Source: Haloimpatiens sp042688525
GTDB lineage: Bacteria > Bacillota > Clostridia > Clostridiales > Clostridiaceae
DNA: 64,000 nucleotides
Assembly: GCF_042688525.2 (NCBI RefSeq)
Contig: NZ_JBHWAB010000001.1
Span: 2,170,001 to 2,234,000 of the forward strand
Direction of reading: 5' to 3'
A program made the position numbers and the translations under genes. Numbering within the stretch: the stretch's first letter is position 1; every line of letters begins with the position of its first letter. Below are positions 35,338 to 45,238 of the stretch, piece after piece. The notes under the pieces are model-generated. The model had not been told where the DNA came from, did no database searches, and saw only the letters and a program-made list of their open reading frames with translations.

Positions 35338-36498
35338 TTATTTTAAGTTTTGTTTTTTACCAAAGTCTATTAGAGAACCTTTATATAATTTCTTAGGTAA
35401 AATTTCTATATTAAAGTCTTTTTCATACCTTTTAATTAAACTTATTTCTTTTTTTGTAACTATAGAAATAGCAGTACCTAACTTGCCTGCTCTACCAGTT
35501 CTACCTACTCTATGTAGATAATCCTTAGAATCAGACGGTAAATCTAAATTAAAGATATGTGTTACACCTTTTATATCTAATCCTCTAGCAGCTATATCTG
35601 ACGCTACTAGGAGTTCAAATTTGCCGCTTCTTATACCTTCTAAAGCTTTTTTTCGTTCCTCTTTTGATGCATTACCATATATACCGTATGCTTTAATGTG
35701 GTGATATTGAAGTTTTGCTGTAGTTACTTCAATTTCTTGACTTTTATTTATAAATACAAGAGCTTTTTTGGGTTTTAAAGCAGCTACAAGTTTTCTTAAA
35801 ATTTGAATTTTATCTCTTTGTTCACCAACTAAGTATAAATGATTAATATTACTGTTAACTTCTTTTTTTTGTTTAATTTTTATAACTTCTGGTTCTTTCA
35901 TTAAATCTTTTGCTATGTTTATTGTTTTTTCATTTATAGTAGCAGAAAACGCCATTAATTGTCTATCTCTCATTGTAGTTTTTATGATAGCTTTTACATT
36001 GTTTATATTATTGGGATTTAAAAGTCTATCTCCTTCATCTATAACAATAGTTTTGATAGTATGTGCTTTTATTTTTTTCTTTTTTATAAGTTCAAGTATT
36101 CTTCCTGAAGAACCTACTATTATGTGAGGTTTTTCTTTTAGTTTTTCAATTTGTCTTTTTACATTTACTTCTCCTATTATTGTAGTAGAGGTTATTGGAA
36201 CTTTTGAATTGTCACTTAGAATCTTTATCTCTTCATTTATCTGCATTGCTAATTCATGAGTTGGTGCTAATACAATAGCCTGCATTTCTCTTTTAGAACT
36301 ATCTATTTTTTCAAATATAGGTAGTAAATAAGCTAATGTTTTTCCACTTCCTGTTTCTGATTGACCTATTATATCTTTATTCTGCAGCGCTAATGGTATT
36401 GTTTTTATCTGAATATCTGTGGGTTTAGTTATATTTTCTTTTTCTAATCCTTTTACTAAATTTAAATTTATTCCTAACTTATCAAATAAAATTGTCAT
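35338..36498 (-). CDS. DEAD-box RNA helicase
   Basis: A 386-residue protein with the Q motif (KPTDIQIKTIPLAL), Walker A SETGSGKT (about 47), PTHELA, motif II DEGD in VIDEGDRLL (the usual DEAD with Gly), SAT, ARGLDI and HRVGRTGRAG. It has only the two RecA domains and a short tail, so it is an RNA-remodelling helicase of the cold-shock or ribosome-assembly kind. ATG follows AAGGAG. Confidence 0.92.
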   Translation of the reverse strand: MTILFDKLGINLNLVKGLEKENITKPTDIQIKTIPLALQNKDIIGQSETGSGKTLAYLLPIFEKIDSSKREMQAIVLAPTHELAMQINEEIKILSDNSKVPITSTTIIGEVNVKRQIEKLKEKPHIIVGSSGRILELIKKKKIKAHTIKTIVIDEGDRLLNPNNINNVKAIIKTTMRDRQLMAFSATINEKTINIAKDLMKEPEVIKIKQKKEVNSNINHLYLVGEQRDKIQILRKLVAALKPKKALVFINKSQEIEVTTAKLQYHHIKAYGIYGNASKEERKKALEGIRSGKFELLVASDIAARGLDIKGVTHIFNLDLPSDSKDYLHRVGRTGRAGKLGTAISIVTKKEISLIKRYEKDFNIEILPKKLYKGSLIDFGKKQNLK

Positions 36499-36687
36499 AA
36501 CATTCTCCTTTGTAACTTAATGATAATAAAAAACTTATATAATTTTATCCTTATCCTATAGTTTTGTCAAATTTGTTATAAATTAAGTCACTAATTTTTA
36601 AAAAACAGTATAAAGTTATTGTACTATACAAAAAATTAGTATATATTTTATTATAATAAATAAAAAAATAGAGGGGATTTTATTATT

Positions 36688-38211
36688 ATGAATATAAATA
36701 AGACTCCATTGAAGATTTCCATTATTTACGCTATAGTAAGTTTGCTTTGGATCTTTTTTTCTGATAGCTTATTGTTTCATTTAATTGAAAAAATACACAT
36801 TTTTGTCTTGATTGGTAGTATCAAAGGATACTTATTTGTTTGTTTCACCTCACTTATGCTTTATTTTATGATAAAAAAATCTGAAAAAAATCTTGAGAAA
36901 AGTTATAATGAACTTTCTAAAGCATATGAAAAAATACAAAACTTAGCCTACTATGATCACCTCACTAAGCTCCCAAATAGATTATTTTTTACAAATCAAC
37001 TTAAACATGAATTAGAAAAAAACCATAGGGGAACAGTACTATTTTTAGATTTAGATGATTTTAAAAAAATTAATGATTCTTTAGGTCATAATTATGGTGA
37101 TATGCTTTTAAAAAAAATTAGTAATAACTTAAAGCAATATGTAAATCAAGGTGATGTAATAGCACGATTTGGTGGGGATGAATTTTTAATATTGCTTCCT
37201 GAGGTAATACATCATACTGAAGCTGCTAATATAGCGCAAACAATACTTAATATGTTTAATAGTAAATTTAAAATAGGTAAAAAACAAGTATATATCTCTG
37301 CAAGTATAGGAATAATAATTTATCCCACAGAAGGGGATAATGTAAATTTAATAATAAAAAATGCAGATACTGCAATGTACAAAGCGAAGTTTTTAGGTAA
37401 AAATAGATATTGTTTTTTTGATAAAAACTTAAGCAATGATATTTCTAGAAAAATAGAAATTGAAAATGGGTTAAGAACTGCTTTAAGTAGAGGCGAATTG
37501 GATATATATTATCAACCTCAAGTAGATTTAAAATCAGGTAAAATTAGGGGCGCTGAAGCTCTTTTACGATGGAATAGTGAAACACTAGGAAAGATTTCTC
37601 CTTATGAATTTATACCAATATCAGAGCAAACTGGTATTATACATAATATTTTTAAATGGGTGTTAAAATCAGTTTGTATACAAAAGAAAAAATGGGAAAA
37701 TAAAGGATATAATTTTAATACTATTTCTATAAATATATCATCTATTCAACTTCAACAACAGGATTTGATGAAAACAGTTAAGAATATTTTACAAGAAACT
37801 AATACAAATCCTGAATTTCTTCAATTTGAAATAACAGAAAGTGTTTTAATGAAAAATTTACATGACAACATACAACTATTAAAAGAATTTAAAAAAATGG
37901 GATTGAAAATTGCACTTGATGATTTTGGAACAGGATATTCTTCTTTAAACTATTTGAGAAAACTTCCAATTGATACTGTTAAAATTGACAAGTCTTTTAT
38001 TGATGATATTACCACTTCTCTAGAAGCAAAAGATATTACAGATGGTATTATACACTTAGCTCATAAAATTAAACTAGAAGTTGTTGCTGAAGGTGTAGAA
38101 TACAAAGATCAATCAGAATTATTAAAAGATATGAATTGTGACATGATACAAGGGTATTATTTTTATAAACCTTTAAGTATAGATACGTTAGAAAAAACTA
38201 TGCAAAATTAA
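36688..38211 (+). CDS. GGDEF-EAL membrane protein (cyclic di-GMP turnover)
   Basis: A 507-residue protein. Two N-terminal transmembrane segments (about 8-65) and a short coiled coil lead into a GGDEF domain with DHLTKLPNR and FGGDEF (162-166), then an EAL domain with EALLRW (E290), FEITES, DDFGTGYSSL and EVVAEGVE. Key residues of both enzymes are present. The RxxD inhibitory site expected five residues before GGDEF is missing. Whether the net activity is synthesis or breakdown cannot be told from sequence. Confidence 0.93.
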   Translation: MNINKTPLKISIIYAIVSLLWIFFSDSLLFHLIEKIHIFVLIGSIKGYLFVCFTSLMLYFMIKKSEKNLEKSYNELSKAYEKIQNLAYYDHLTKLPNRLFFTNQLKHELEKNHRGTVLFLDLDDFKKINDSLGHNYGDMLLKKISNNLKQYVNQGDVIARFGGDEFLILLPEVIHHTEAANIAQTILNMFNSKFKIGKKQVYISASIGIIIYPTEGDNVNLIIKNADTAMYKAKFLGKNRYCFFDKNLSNDISRKIEIENGLRTALSRGELDIYYQPQVDLKSGKIRGAEALLRWNSETLGKISPYEFIPISEQTGIIHNIFKWVLKSVCIQKKKWENKGYNFNTISINISSIQLQQQDLMKTVKNILQETNTNPEFLQFEITESVLMKNLHDNIQLLKEFKKMGLKIALDDFGTGYSSLNYLRKLPIDTVKIDKSFIDDITTSLEAKDITDGIIHLAHKIKLEVVAEGVEYKDQSELLKDMNCDMIQGYYFYKPLSIDTLEKTMQN

Positions 38212-38240
38212 AGTGTACCTAAAAATAAATATGCAAAAAA

Positions 38241-38309
38241 TACGAGTATAGAACATTTGTTCTGTACTCGTAAAAAAGATAAGAAATTTTTAAATTTCTT
38301 ATCTTTTTT
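38241..38309. terminator. Two back-to-back terminator hairpins
   Basis: TACGAGTATAGAACA/TGTTCTGTACTCGTA (38241-38272) and AAAAAAGATAAGAAATTT with its complement (38273-38309). They separate the converging GGDEF-EAL and SASP genes. Confidence 0.75.
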
Positions 38310-38341
38310 AATATATGCAAATATAAATTAACTAGTTAAAA

Positions 38342-38524
38342 TTATAGATTTTTTTCGTATTGATCGACCATTCTTTTTACCATTTCTCCACCAACAGAAC
38401 CATTCTGTTTAGAAGTAAGCTCACCATTATAATCACTTAATGGTACATTTAATTCTCTAGCAACTTCCATTTTAAATTTATTTAAACCTTTCTTAGCTTC
38501 TGGAACTAATTTTTGATATGACAT
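38342..38524 (-). CDS. Alpha/beta-type small acid-soluble spore protein
   Basis: A 60-residue protein. KFKMEVARELNVPL covers the GPR protease site, and GELTSKQNGSVGGEMVKRMVDQYE is the conserved DNA-binding second half. These proteins coat spore DNA and protect it from UV light; they are made in the forespore. AGAGGAGG lies upstream of the ATG. It marks the host as a spore former. Confidence 0.95.
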   Translation of the reverse strand: MSYQKLVPEAKKGLNKFKMEVARELNVPLSDYNGELTSKQNGSVGGEMVKRMVDQYEKNL

Positions 38525-38662
38525 ATATATTACCTCCTCTTTTGTTTTACTTATAGCTTATACAATTCTATAGTTAATATGTTAGTAACCTAATGGATGT
38601 ACAAGTATTTTCTAGAGTATAAGTTATAAATATGCAAAAAACAGGGGAGGAGAACAAACGTT

Positions 38663-39688
38663 CTATTTAACTTCCACAATCCATCCTTCTGGAGCTTCAA
38701 CATCTCCTAACTGTATTCCATAAAGTGTATTATAAAGTTTTTTAGTTATTGGAGCTACTTCAGTTTCGCTGTGGAATACATGAAGTTTTCCTTTATATTC
38801 AATACCGCCAATAGGAGTTATTACAGCAGCTGTTCCACATGCACCTGCTTCTTTAAATTCATCAAGGTTATCAATTAAAACATCTCTTTCTTCAGTCTCC
38901 ATATTTAAATATTCTTTAGCTATATGTAATAAAGAATACTTAGTTATGCTTGGAAGTATTGATGGAGATTTTGGAGTTACAAATTTATCATCTTTAGTTA
39001 TTCCAAAGAAATTCGCTGCGCCAACTTCTTCTATCTTTGTATGAGTTGCAGGATCAAGGTATATACAATCTGCAAATCCTGTTTTTGTTGCTAATTTGTG
39101 TGGAAGCATACTTCCAGCATAGTTTCCTCCAACTTTTGCAGCACCTGTGCCATAAGGTGCTGCTCTATCATAATCTGCTATAGTAAAGTTTACTGGACAC
39201 ATTCCGCCTTTGAAATAAGGTCCTACAGGAAGACAGAAAACACAGAAGATATATTCTGGAGCAGGTTTTACTCCAATATTATTACCAACACCTATTACAA
39301 AAGGTCTTAAATAAAGAGTTGCACCTGTACCATAAGGTGGAACATAATGTTCATTTGCTTTAACAACCTTAATACATGCATCTATAAATTTTTCTTCTGA
39401 TATTTCTGGCATTAATACACGTTTACAACTATTATTCATACGTTTAGAATTTTGATCTGGTCTAAACAGTTGAATTTTTCCTTCTTTTGTACGATAAGCT
39501 TTTAATCCTTCAAAGCACTGTTGTCCATAATGAAGAGCAGTTGAAGCTTCGCTTATAGAAATCATGTTATCTTCGACTAATTTACCTTCGTCCCACTGTC
39601 CATTTTTCCAAGTTGAAATATATCGGAAATCAGTTTTTATATAACTAAATCCTAAGTTATTCCAGTCAATATTTACATTTTTACTCAT
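38663..39688 (-). CDS. ilvE: Branched-chain amino acid aminotransferase
   Basis: A 341-residue protein, PLP fold type IV. EASTALHYGQQCFEGLKAYR, LYLRPFVIG and the lysine region AAKVGGNYAGS match long-form IlvE/BCAT (bacterial group II). It catalyses the last step of valine, leucine and isoleucine synthesis or the first of their breakdown. The start at ATG 39688 is nine bases after GGAGG; an ATG three codons earlier lies within that spacing. It stands alone. Confidence 0.93.
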   Translation of the reverse strand: MSKNVNIDWNNLGFSYIKTDFRYISTWKNGQWDEGKLVEDNMISISEASTALHYGQQCFEGLKAYRTKEGKIQLFRPDQNSKRMNNSCKRVLMPEISEEKFIDACIKVVKANEHYVPPYGTGATLYLRPFVIGVGNNIGVKPAPEYIFCVFCLPVGPYFKGGMCPVNFTIADYDRAAPYGTGAAKVGGNYAGSMLPHKLATKTGFADCIYLDPATHTKIEEVGAANFFGITKDDKFVTPKSPSILPSITKYSLLHIAKEYLNMETEERDVLIDNLDEFKEAGACGTAAVITPIGGIEYKGKLHVFHSETEVAPITKKLYNTLYGIQLGDVEAPEGWIVEVK

Positions 39689-40014
39689 TTGCATCAACCT
39701 CCAAAAATTATTTTAATTACTAATAAATTAATTTTCATAATCTGTTGTCACATTAAATTCTACATGTCTATATAATACAATAAGCTGTACTATATATACA
39801 ATATTAATTTAAAAAATATTCATAAAAATAATAATTTTAAATATTGCGAATTTTATTTTCAAAAACCTGGCTTATATAGAGCCGTAAGTCTTAACGGTTA
39901 TAGCAATGGACTGAAAAATAGTATTTAACTATAACATAATAAAGACATATATTGCATAAAAAAACTCGAGAAAATTTTCTCGAGTAATATTGCATTCACT
40001 TTTCATATAATTCT
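39689..40014. other. Intergenic stretch
   Basis: AT-rich; the promoter of ilvE must lie at the left and the terminator of the PHP gene (39964-39985) at the right. No gene seen. Confidence 0.4.
39964..39985 (-). terminator. Terminator of the PHP phosphatase gene
   Basis: Perfect palindrome ACTCGAGAAAA/TTTTCTCGAGT; on the minus strand it is followed by TTTTTTT. Confidence 0.75.
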
Positions 40015-40806
40015 TCAAATTTTTATAGCTTCTGGTTTTCTTCTATTATATTTAAAAATATATCTAAATCCACAATACTTAAGTAAATCCAACGCATTAT
40101 TTAGATCCTCTCCAACTAATTCTGCACTATGAGAATCTGAACCTATAGTGATTATTTCTCCTCCTAAGCTTTTATACATCTTTAATACATCCACAGAAGG
40201 GAACATTTCTTTTACATCACTTCTAAAACCAGAAGTATTAATTTCTATTCCTATATTTCTTTCTATAACCTTTTTTAAAATAGCTTCAATTATATCAGCA
40301 GACTCTAAAAACTTATAATTTCCTAAATCATTATATGCATATCTTTTTAATAAATCTAAGTGACCAATTATATCAATATTACTAGAACAAGCAAGTAAAT
40401 AAACTTCTTTAAAAAAGCCTCTATATGCGTCTTTGTTATTCTTACCTTGTATATACTTTCTTAATTTTGTTTTATTTATATTATGTACAGAACCTATTAT
40501 AAAATCTAATTCTTGATTATTTAATTCTTCTTGAAGTTTCTCATAATTTAAGTGAGGCTCACATATTTCAAGTCCTTTTTTTATAACAAGTTTATCTTTA
40601 AACAAGTTTTTATTTTCTTCAATTTCTTTTGAATATGAATCTAAATTTATATATCCATAGGTTGGTATTACAGGATCTACAGAGAAATGTTCAGTAAAAC
40701 AAATTTCTTTAATTCCTTTTTGTACAGCTCTTCTACAAATATCGTTTATTTTTGATTTACCATCAAATGAATTGGTGGAATGTACATGATAATCCATAAT
40801 ATACAT
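40015..40806 (-). CDS. PHP-domain phosphatase, HisJ-like (histidinol-phosphatase family)
   Basis: A 263-residue protein. DYHVHSTNSFDGK is the first PHP metal motif; FTEHFSVDP, EICEPH, GSVHNI, IDIIGHLDLLKRY and GSDSHSA supply the remaining His/Asp ligands. Similar proteins dephosphorylate histidinol phosphate, but no his genes are nearby, so another phosphoester is possible. The start at ATG 40806 has AAGGATG upstream. Confidence 0.8.
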   Translation of the reverse strand: MYIMDYHVHSTNSFDGKSKINDICRRAVQKGIKEICFTEHFSVDPVIPTYGYINLDSYSKEIEENKNLFKDKLVIKKGLEICEPHLNYEKLQEELNNQELDFIIGSVHNINKTKLRKYIQGKNNKDAYRGFFKEVYLLACSSNIDIIGHLDLLKRYAYNDLGNYKFLESADIIEAILKKVIERNIGIEINTSGFRSDVKEMFPSVDVLKMYKSLGGEIITIGSDSHSAELVGEDLNNALDLLKYCGFRYIFKYNRRKPEAIKI

Positions 40807-40919
40807 ACAAATCACATCCTTAGTAAAATATTTCTGTCATAATAATTATAACAGAAATATTTAAAAGAAACTTAAATTTAATTTTGATAATAAAATTTTC
40901 TTATTATTTTACCACAACT

Positions 40920-41129
40920 TCACTTCATGTCTCTACTCTTTATTAAGAAAATAAGCATGTTTATACCAGCTACTCCAATTAATATATATATTATTCTTGT
41001 AAGTACTGCTGAACCTCCAAATAATAAGTAAACCAAATCAATATTTGTCAATCCTTTTAATCCCCAATTTAACGCTCCGATAATTACTAATATAAAAGAA
41101 ATTTTATCAATCAAACTGAATTTATACAT
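40920..41129 (-). CDS. DUF378 small membrane protein
   Basis: A 69-residue protein with two membrane spans. LVIIGALNWGLKGLTNIDLV and LTRIIYILIGVAGINML are the DUF378 pattern. Function unknown. GGAGGAGCC lies before the ATG. Confidence 0.85.
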   Translation of the reverse strand: MYKFSLIDKISFILVIIGALNWGLKGLTNIDLVYLLFGGSAVLTRIIYILIGVAGINMLIFLIKSRDMK

Positions 41130-41791
41130 AAGTATCCTTGGCTCCTCCTTTTTGTTAAATATTATTTATATACTTATTTCTTTATTACTTAGTAAATTAT
41201 ATTTTTCAATCATATATATTAGAACATATTTTATAATTTTATAATTTTACTTATAAAAATTGAGTTAATGATAAAAAAAATGTTGTAATATGGTATAATC
41301 AAAGCTGTGAATTTATTTTGTTTTGAATAAAACTTACAAATTCAAATTAAGTTTAAACATATTTTTAAGTAAGTTAACTAGTTAACTTACTGTAATTTAA
41401 ATATTATTTTAAAGTAATTGTTTTAAAATTAATCATAATATATCATAATAATTATGAATCAAGTATATGCTGTATGTAATAGTAGACTTATAAAACTTAT
41501 TCTTATATAGCTGTAGAACACTGAGCTTTATTAGATAGACAGATTATAAATTTAATATTTACATATGAGAACTAAACTTTTTTTAAATAGTTTTACATTG
41601 GCTGTACAGGTAATGTGAATCTATATAATATAAAGCTTAGTTTATAGTTAACCTTGTTAACTTAGATGATAGCAATAAAAATATTTTTAAAAAATTATAC
41701 GAACAATTTTGTTACTTATTTTCAAATAGTATGATATAATATGAATTATGAACAAACATTTACTAATTTTATACGCATCGGAGGTTTTAAA
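41130..41791. other. Long gene-free region upstream of purB
   Basis: AT-rich. It holds a perfect 22-bp palindrome at 41369-41390 (GTAAGTTAACT and its complement) and the purB promoter. I looked for a purine riboswitch and found none of its conserved core. Nothing else is recognised. Confidence 0.5.
41712..41740 (+). promoter_or_regulatory. purB promoter
   Basis: TTACTT (41712-41717) and TATAAT (41735-41740) are 17 bases apart, with TATGATATAAT at the -10. Transcription would begin after the upstream in-frame ATG at 41741, supporting the start at 41792. Confidence 0.6.
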
Positions 41792-43222
41792 ATGAGAGAT
41801 AGTTATACATCACCTTTAGGAGAAAGATACGCTTCAAAAGAAATGTCATATTTATTTTCCCAAGATAAAAAGTTTAAAACTTGGAGAAAATTATGGGTTG
41901 CATTAGCAGAAAGTGAAAAAGAATTAGGTTTGAATATAACTGATGAACAAATAGCTGAATTAAAAAGTAATATGGATAATATAAATTACGAAGTAGCAGA
42001 AGCAAAAGAAAAAGAGATACGTCACGACGTTATGAGCCATGTATATGCTTATGGAGTGCAATGTCCAAATGCAAAAGGAATAATACACTTAGGAGCTACT
42101 AGCTGTTATGTAGGGGACAATACAGACCTTATAATAATGAAAGAAGCTCTTAAGCTTGTTAAGAATAAAGTCATAAACGTAATTGATTCTTTAAGCAAAT
42201 TTGCTTTAAATTATAAAGATTTACCTACTCTAGGCTTTACACATTTACAGCCTGCTCAATTAACTACAGTAGGGAAGAGAGCTACGTTATGGATTGAGGA
42301 ACTATTAATAGATTTACAAAGCATTGATTTTGTATTAGGTCAAATAAGACTTAGAGGAGTTAAAGGTACAACAGGAACTCAAGCTAGTTTTATGAAACTT
42401 TTCGAAGGAAACAGTGAAAAGGTTAAAAATTTAGATAAATTAGTTACAGAAAAAATGGAATTTCATGCATCTTTTCCTGTTACAGGCCAAACATATACAA
42501 GAAAAATAGATTCTTTAGTGTTAAATGCTCTTTCTACAGTAGCTCAAAGTGCATACAAATTTAGTAACGATTTAAGACTACTTCAAAACATGAAAGAAGT
42601 CGAAGAACCATTTGGAAAGAAACAAGTTGGTTCATCCGCTATGGCTTATAAAAGAAACCCTATGAGATCCGAAAGAATAGGGGCTTTATCAAGATATATC
42701 ATCGTGGATTCATTAAATCCAGCTATTACAGCTTCTACTCAATGGTTCGAAAGAACGTTAGATGATTCCGCAAACAAAAGAATAGCAGTATCTGAAGCTT
42801 TCTTAGCATTAGATGGAGTATTGAATCTATACTTAAATGTTTCTAGTAACTTAGTTGTATATGATAAAGTAATTGCAGCTCACGTTAATAGAGAATTACC
42901 TTTTATGGCTACAGAAAATATACTTATGGAAGCTGTTAAAAGAGGGGGAGATAGACAAGATCTTCACGAAAAAATAAGAGAGTATTCTATGCAAGCTTCT
43001 AAAAGAGTAAAACAAGAGGGATTAGACAATAATTTAATACAACTAATCATTAAAGATAAATCATTCAAAATGAGTGAAAAAGAAATTTTAGAAATTATCG
43101 ATCCTGTTAAATTTACAGGAAGAGCGCCAATTCAAGTAAGCGAATTTATAGATGAATATGTAAAACCAGTTTTAGAACAAAACAAAGAAGTTTTAGGAGC
43201 AGAAGGGGTAGTTAACGTATAA
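41792..43222 (+). CDS. purB: Adenylosuccinate lyase
   Basis: A 476-residue protein from ATG 41792 with GGAGG upstream. IRHDVMSHVYAYG, HLGATSCYVGDNTD, GFTHLQPAQLTT and the flexible signature loop VGSSAMAYKRNPMRSERI are all present, with the catalytic Ser in GSSAM. It acts twice in purine synthesis (SAICAR to AICAR, adenylosuccinate to AMP). It stands alone rather than in the main pur operon. Confidence 0.95.
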   Translation: MRDSYTSPLGERYASKEMSYLFSQDKKFKTWRKLWVALAESEKELGLNITDEQIAELKSNMDNINYEVAEAKEKEIRHDVMSHVYAYGVQCPNAKGIIHLGATSCYVGDNTDLIIMKEALKLVKNKVINVIDSLSKFALNYKDLPTLGFTHLQPAQLTTVGKRATLWIEELLIDLQSIDFVLGQIRLRGVKGTTGTQASFMKLFEGNSEKVKNLDKLVTEKMEFHASFPVTGQTYTRKIDSLVLNALSTVAQSAYKFSNDLRLLQNMKEVEEPFGKKQVGSSAMAYKRNPMRSERIGALSRYIIVDSLNPAITASTQWFERTLDDSANKRIAVSEAFLALDGVLNLYLNVSSNLVVYDKVIAAHVNRELPFMATENILMEAVKRGGDRQDLHEKIREYSMQASKRVKQEGLDNNLIQLIIKDKSFKMSEKEILEIIDPVKFTGRAPIQVSEFIDEYVKPVLEQNKEVLGAEGVVNV

Positions 43223-43241
43223 CTCTTTATATAATATTTAT

Positions 43242-43279
43242 AGAAAGATTGAAATCTTAATTTAGATTTCAATCTTTCT
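43242..43279 (+). terminator. Terminator of purB
   Basis: AGAAAGATTGAAATCT pairs with AGATTTCAATCTTTCT around a 6-base loop, followed by TGTT. Confidence 0.75.
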
Positions 43280-43676
43280 TGTTATTGAAAAAATATAAAC
43301 TCAAGGCTTTTTATGCAATATGTACCTTTACGATTTTTTAATAGAATATTTATTCATGACTAGTTTACATAATAACTATTCCGTATACTAAAATCAATTT
43401 CTTTAAATTACCTTCTGAAATTTTGGGAAATAATTTGTGAAATAGTGAAATTTATATTATATTTAAATTGCTAACTATATTTTAAATTTATATTATAAAA
43501 TCAAATTTGATACTAAATTTGATTTTTAAATCATTCAAAAGTATATTTATAAGTCCATGAAAGAGTTTAATTCTAAAAAAATATACAAATAAGAAGGATT
43601 TTTCACCCCTTTTGTAGAAATCTTATTTCGCGAAATATACATTTCGCGAAATTCGCACTAAGAATGGAGGTAAACT
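43280..43676. other. Gene-free region with tandem palindromes
   Basis: AT-rich and otherwise featureless up to the paired 12-bp palindromes at 43625-43652, which lie just before the recombinase gene. Confidence 0.45.
43625..43652 (+). promoter_or_regulatory. Two tandem operator-like palindromes
   Basis: ATTTCGCGAAAT occurs twice (43625-43636 and 43641-43652), 16 bases apart centre to centre. The second ends 12 bases before the recombinase ribosome site. CGCG is rare in such AT-rich DNA, so these are likely protein-binding sites. Confidence 0.6.
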
Positions 43677-44687
43677 ATGAAATATAACATCAAACAGCTT
43701 CAGCAAAATAATCTTCCTGTATGTTTAAGAGAATTTTTAAATTATTTAAGTACCATTAAAGGCAAATCTCCTAATACAATTAAAGCTTACAAATTAGATA
43801 TGATGATGTTCTTTCGTTTTTTAAAATTATACAAAGGTTTATCAAATGCTGATGAATTTGAAAATGTACAAATAAGTGATATAGATGATACTTTTTTATC
43901 TCAGATTGCTTTATCTGATTTATATGCTTTTCTTTCCTTTGTAGAGGAATATAGAGCTAATGGTTCCTATGCTAGAGCTAGAAAAGTAGCTACTTTAAAG
44001 TCTTTTTTTAAATATCTTTCTACCAAAGCTAAAGTAATTAATGAAAATCCTGCAGCAGACCTTGAATCTCCAAAAATCGATAAAAGAAATCCAGTTTATT
44101 TAACATTAGAGGAAAGTAAACAGCTTTTAAGTGCTATAGATAGCAGTAGTTCTAATGGAATCAGAGACCACTGCATAATAACTTTATTTTTAAACTGTGG
44201 ATTAAGAATTTCAGAGCTGTGCAGCATAAATATTTCAAAGATAAAAACCGATACATTAACTATCATAGGTAAAGGCAACAAAGAAAGAACTATTTATTTA
44301 AATAGCGCTTGTATCAAATCTATAAATGATTATCTCGTAATAAGATCTCAGCAGCTTTCAAAGTCTAAAAAGCCTTTATCGTTAGAAGATAAAGATGCCC
44401 TATTTCTAAGCAGAAATAATAGAAGGATAAACAAGCGAACAATACAAATTATGGTGAAAAAGTACATAAAAAAAGCTGGGTTAAATAAAGAAAAATGTAC
44501 CCCTCACAAATTAAGGCATACTGCAGCTACTCTTATGTACAAGTATGGCAAAGTAGATATTAGAAGTCTTCAAAAGATTTTGGGCCATGAAAATATATCT
44601 ACCACTCAAATTTATACTCATGTTGATGATGAAAAATTAAGACAAGCTGTCAATTCAAATCCTTTGGCCAATATAGATGATAATTAA
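43677..44687 (+). CDS. Tyrosine recombinase (XerC/XerD-like)
   Basis: A 336-residue protein. The N-terminal SAM-like core-binding domain (about 18-120) is followed by the catalytic domain with GLRISELCSI (first Arg), a Lys in IIGKGNKER, HKLRHTAA (His and second Arg), LGHENI (second His) and the nucleophile Tyr in TQIYTHV. It is longer than classic XerC/D by about 35 residues. No att-like repeats or phage genes flank it, so chromosome-resolution or housekeeping use is more likely than integration. Confidence 0.85.
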   Translation: MKYNIKQLQQNNLPVCLREFLNYLSTIKGKSPNTIKAYKLDMMMFFRFLKLYKGLSNADEFENVQISDIDDTFLSQIALSDLYAFLSFVEEYRANGSYARARKVATLKSFFKYLSTKAKVINENPAADLESPKIDKRNPVYLTLEESKQLLSAIDSSSSNGIRDHCIITLFLNCGLRISELCSINISKIKTDTLTIIGKGNKERTIYLNSACIKSINDYLVIRSQQLSKSKKPLSLEDKDALFLSRNNRRINKRTIQIMVKKYIKKAGLNKEKCTPHKLRHTAATLMYKYGKVDIRSLQKILGHENISTTQIYTHVDDEKLRQAVNSNPLANIDDN

Positions 44688-44688
44688 C

Positions 44689-44944
44689 TCAATTTTCGCA
44701 GGTGAAAAGCAACCACTGCGGAAATTGATATATTGCTTAGAAACCTTTCACTTCAGTAACAAGTTCTAATCTTTACTCATATTGAAAAAAAGATTTTTTA
44801 ATTAATATTCCATAGGAATCAGTAATTTAAAAATGACTTTTTTCAAATTCGCAAAGCTAAGAACTTGTAAACTTTGTTCAAATGTTTCTTACGCAATATA
44901 TCATTTCCCTTCGCTAGACAGTATTTTTTTACTGATAAAGTTGA
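44689..44944. repeat. Palindromic intergenic element, copy 4 (type A)
   Basis: 256 bp, same layout; arms TCAATTTTCGC and AAAGTTGA. It begins two bases after the recombinase stop and so may also act as its 3' end. Confidence 0.9.
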
Positions 44945-44982
44945 ATAATTAATCAAATACTCAATTAACTTTTAAACCGTTG

Positions 44983-45018
44983 ATATAACTATAGTTAACT
45001 AGTTAACTATAGTTATAT
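44983..45018. repeat. Perfect 36-bp palindrome
   Basis: ATATAACTATAGTTAACT followed by its exact complement, then a T-rich stretch on the plus strand. Probably a terminator hairpin. The core AGTTAACTAGTTAACT is shared with 41369-41390. Confidence 0.7.
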
Positions 45019-45196
45019 TTTTATTTTCATTTGAGTTGTAATTGAGAATCATTGATAATGAGCAATAAAAGTCCTTATTTGCATCGATATTCTCATAAAT
45101 CCGCCTTAATAAAAGAGGAAGTAATTAATTTAATTTTAAATTAATATTGTATACGATATCATTGAAATAAATGACAAAGACATATACTGCATAAAA

Positions 45197-45238
45197 AAAT
45201 AAATGGAAAGCTTAATTATTTAAGCTTTCCATTTATTT
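45197..45238 (-). terminator. Terminator of the Cys-rich protein gene
   Basis: AAATAAATGGAAAGCTTAA pairs with its complement. It overlaps the last codons of the gene and is followed on the minus strand by T residues. Confidence 0.7.

Noticed and set aside
41130..41791. Purine riboswitch upstream of purB
   Set aside because: The conserved aptamer core of purine or PRPP riboswitches is not present; only AT-rich DNA, a palindrome and a promoter are seen.
43677..44687. Prophage or integrative element based on the tyrosine recombinase
   Set aside because: No phage genes, att-like duplications or tRNA target flank it; neighbours are housekeeping genes.
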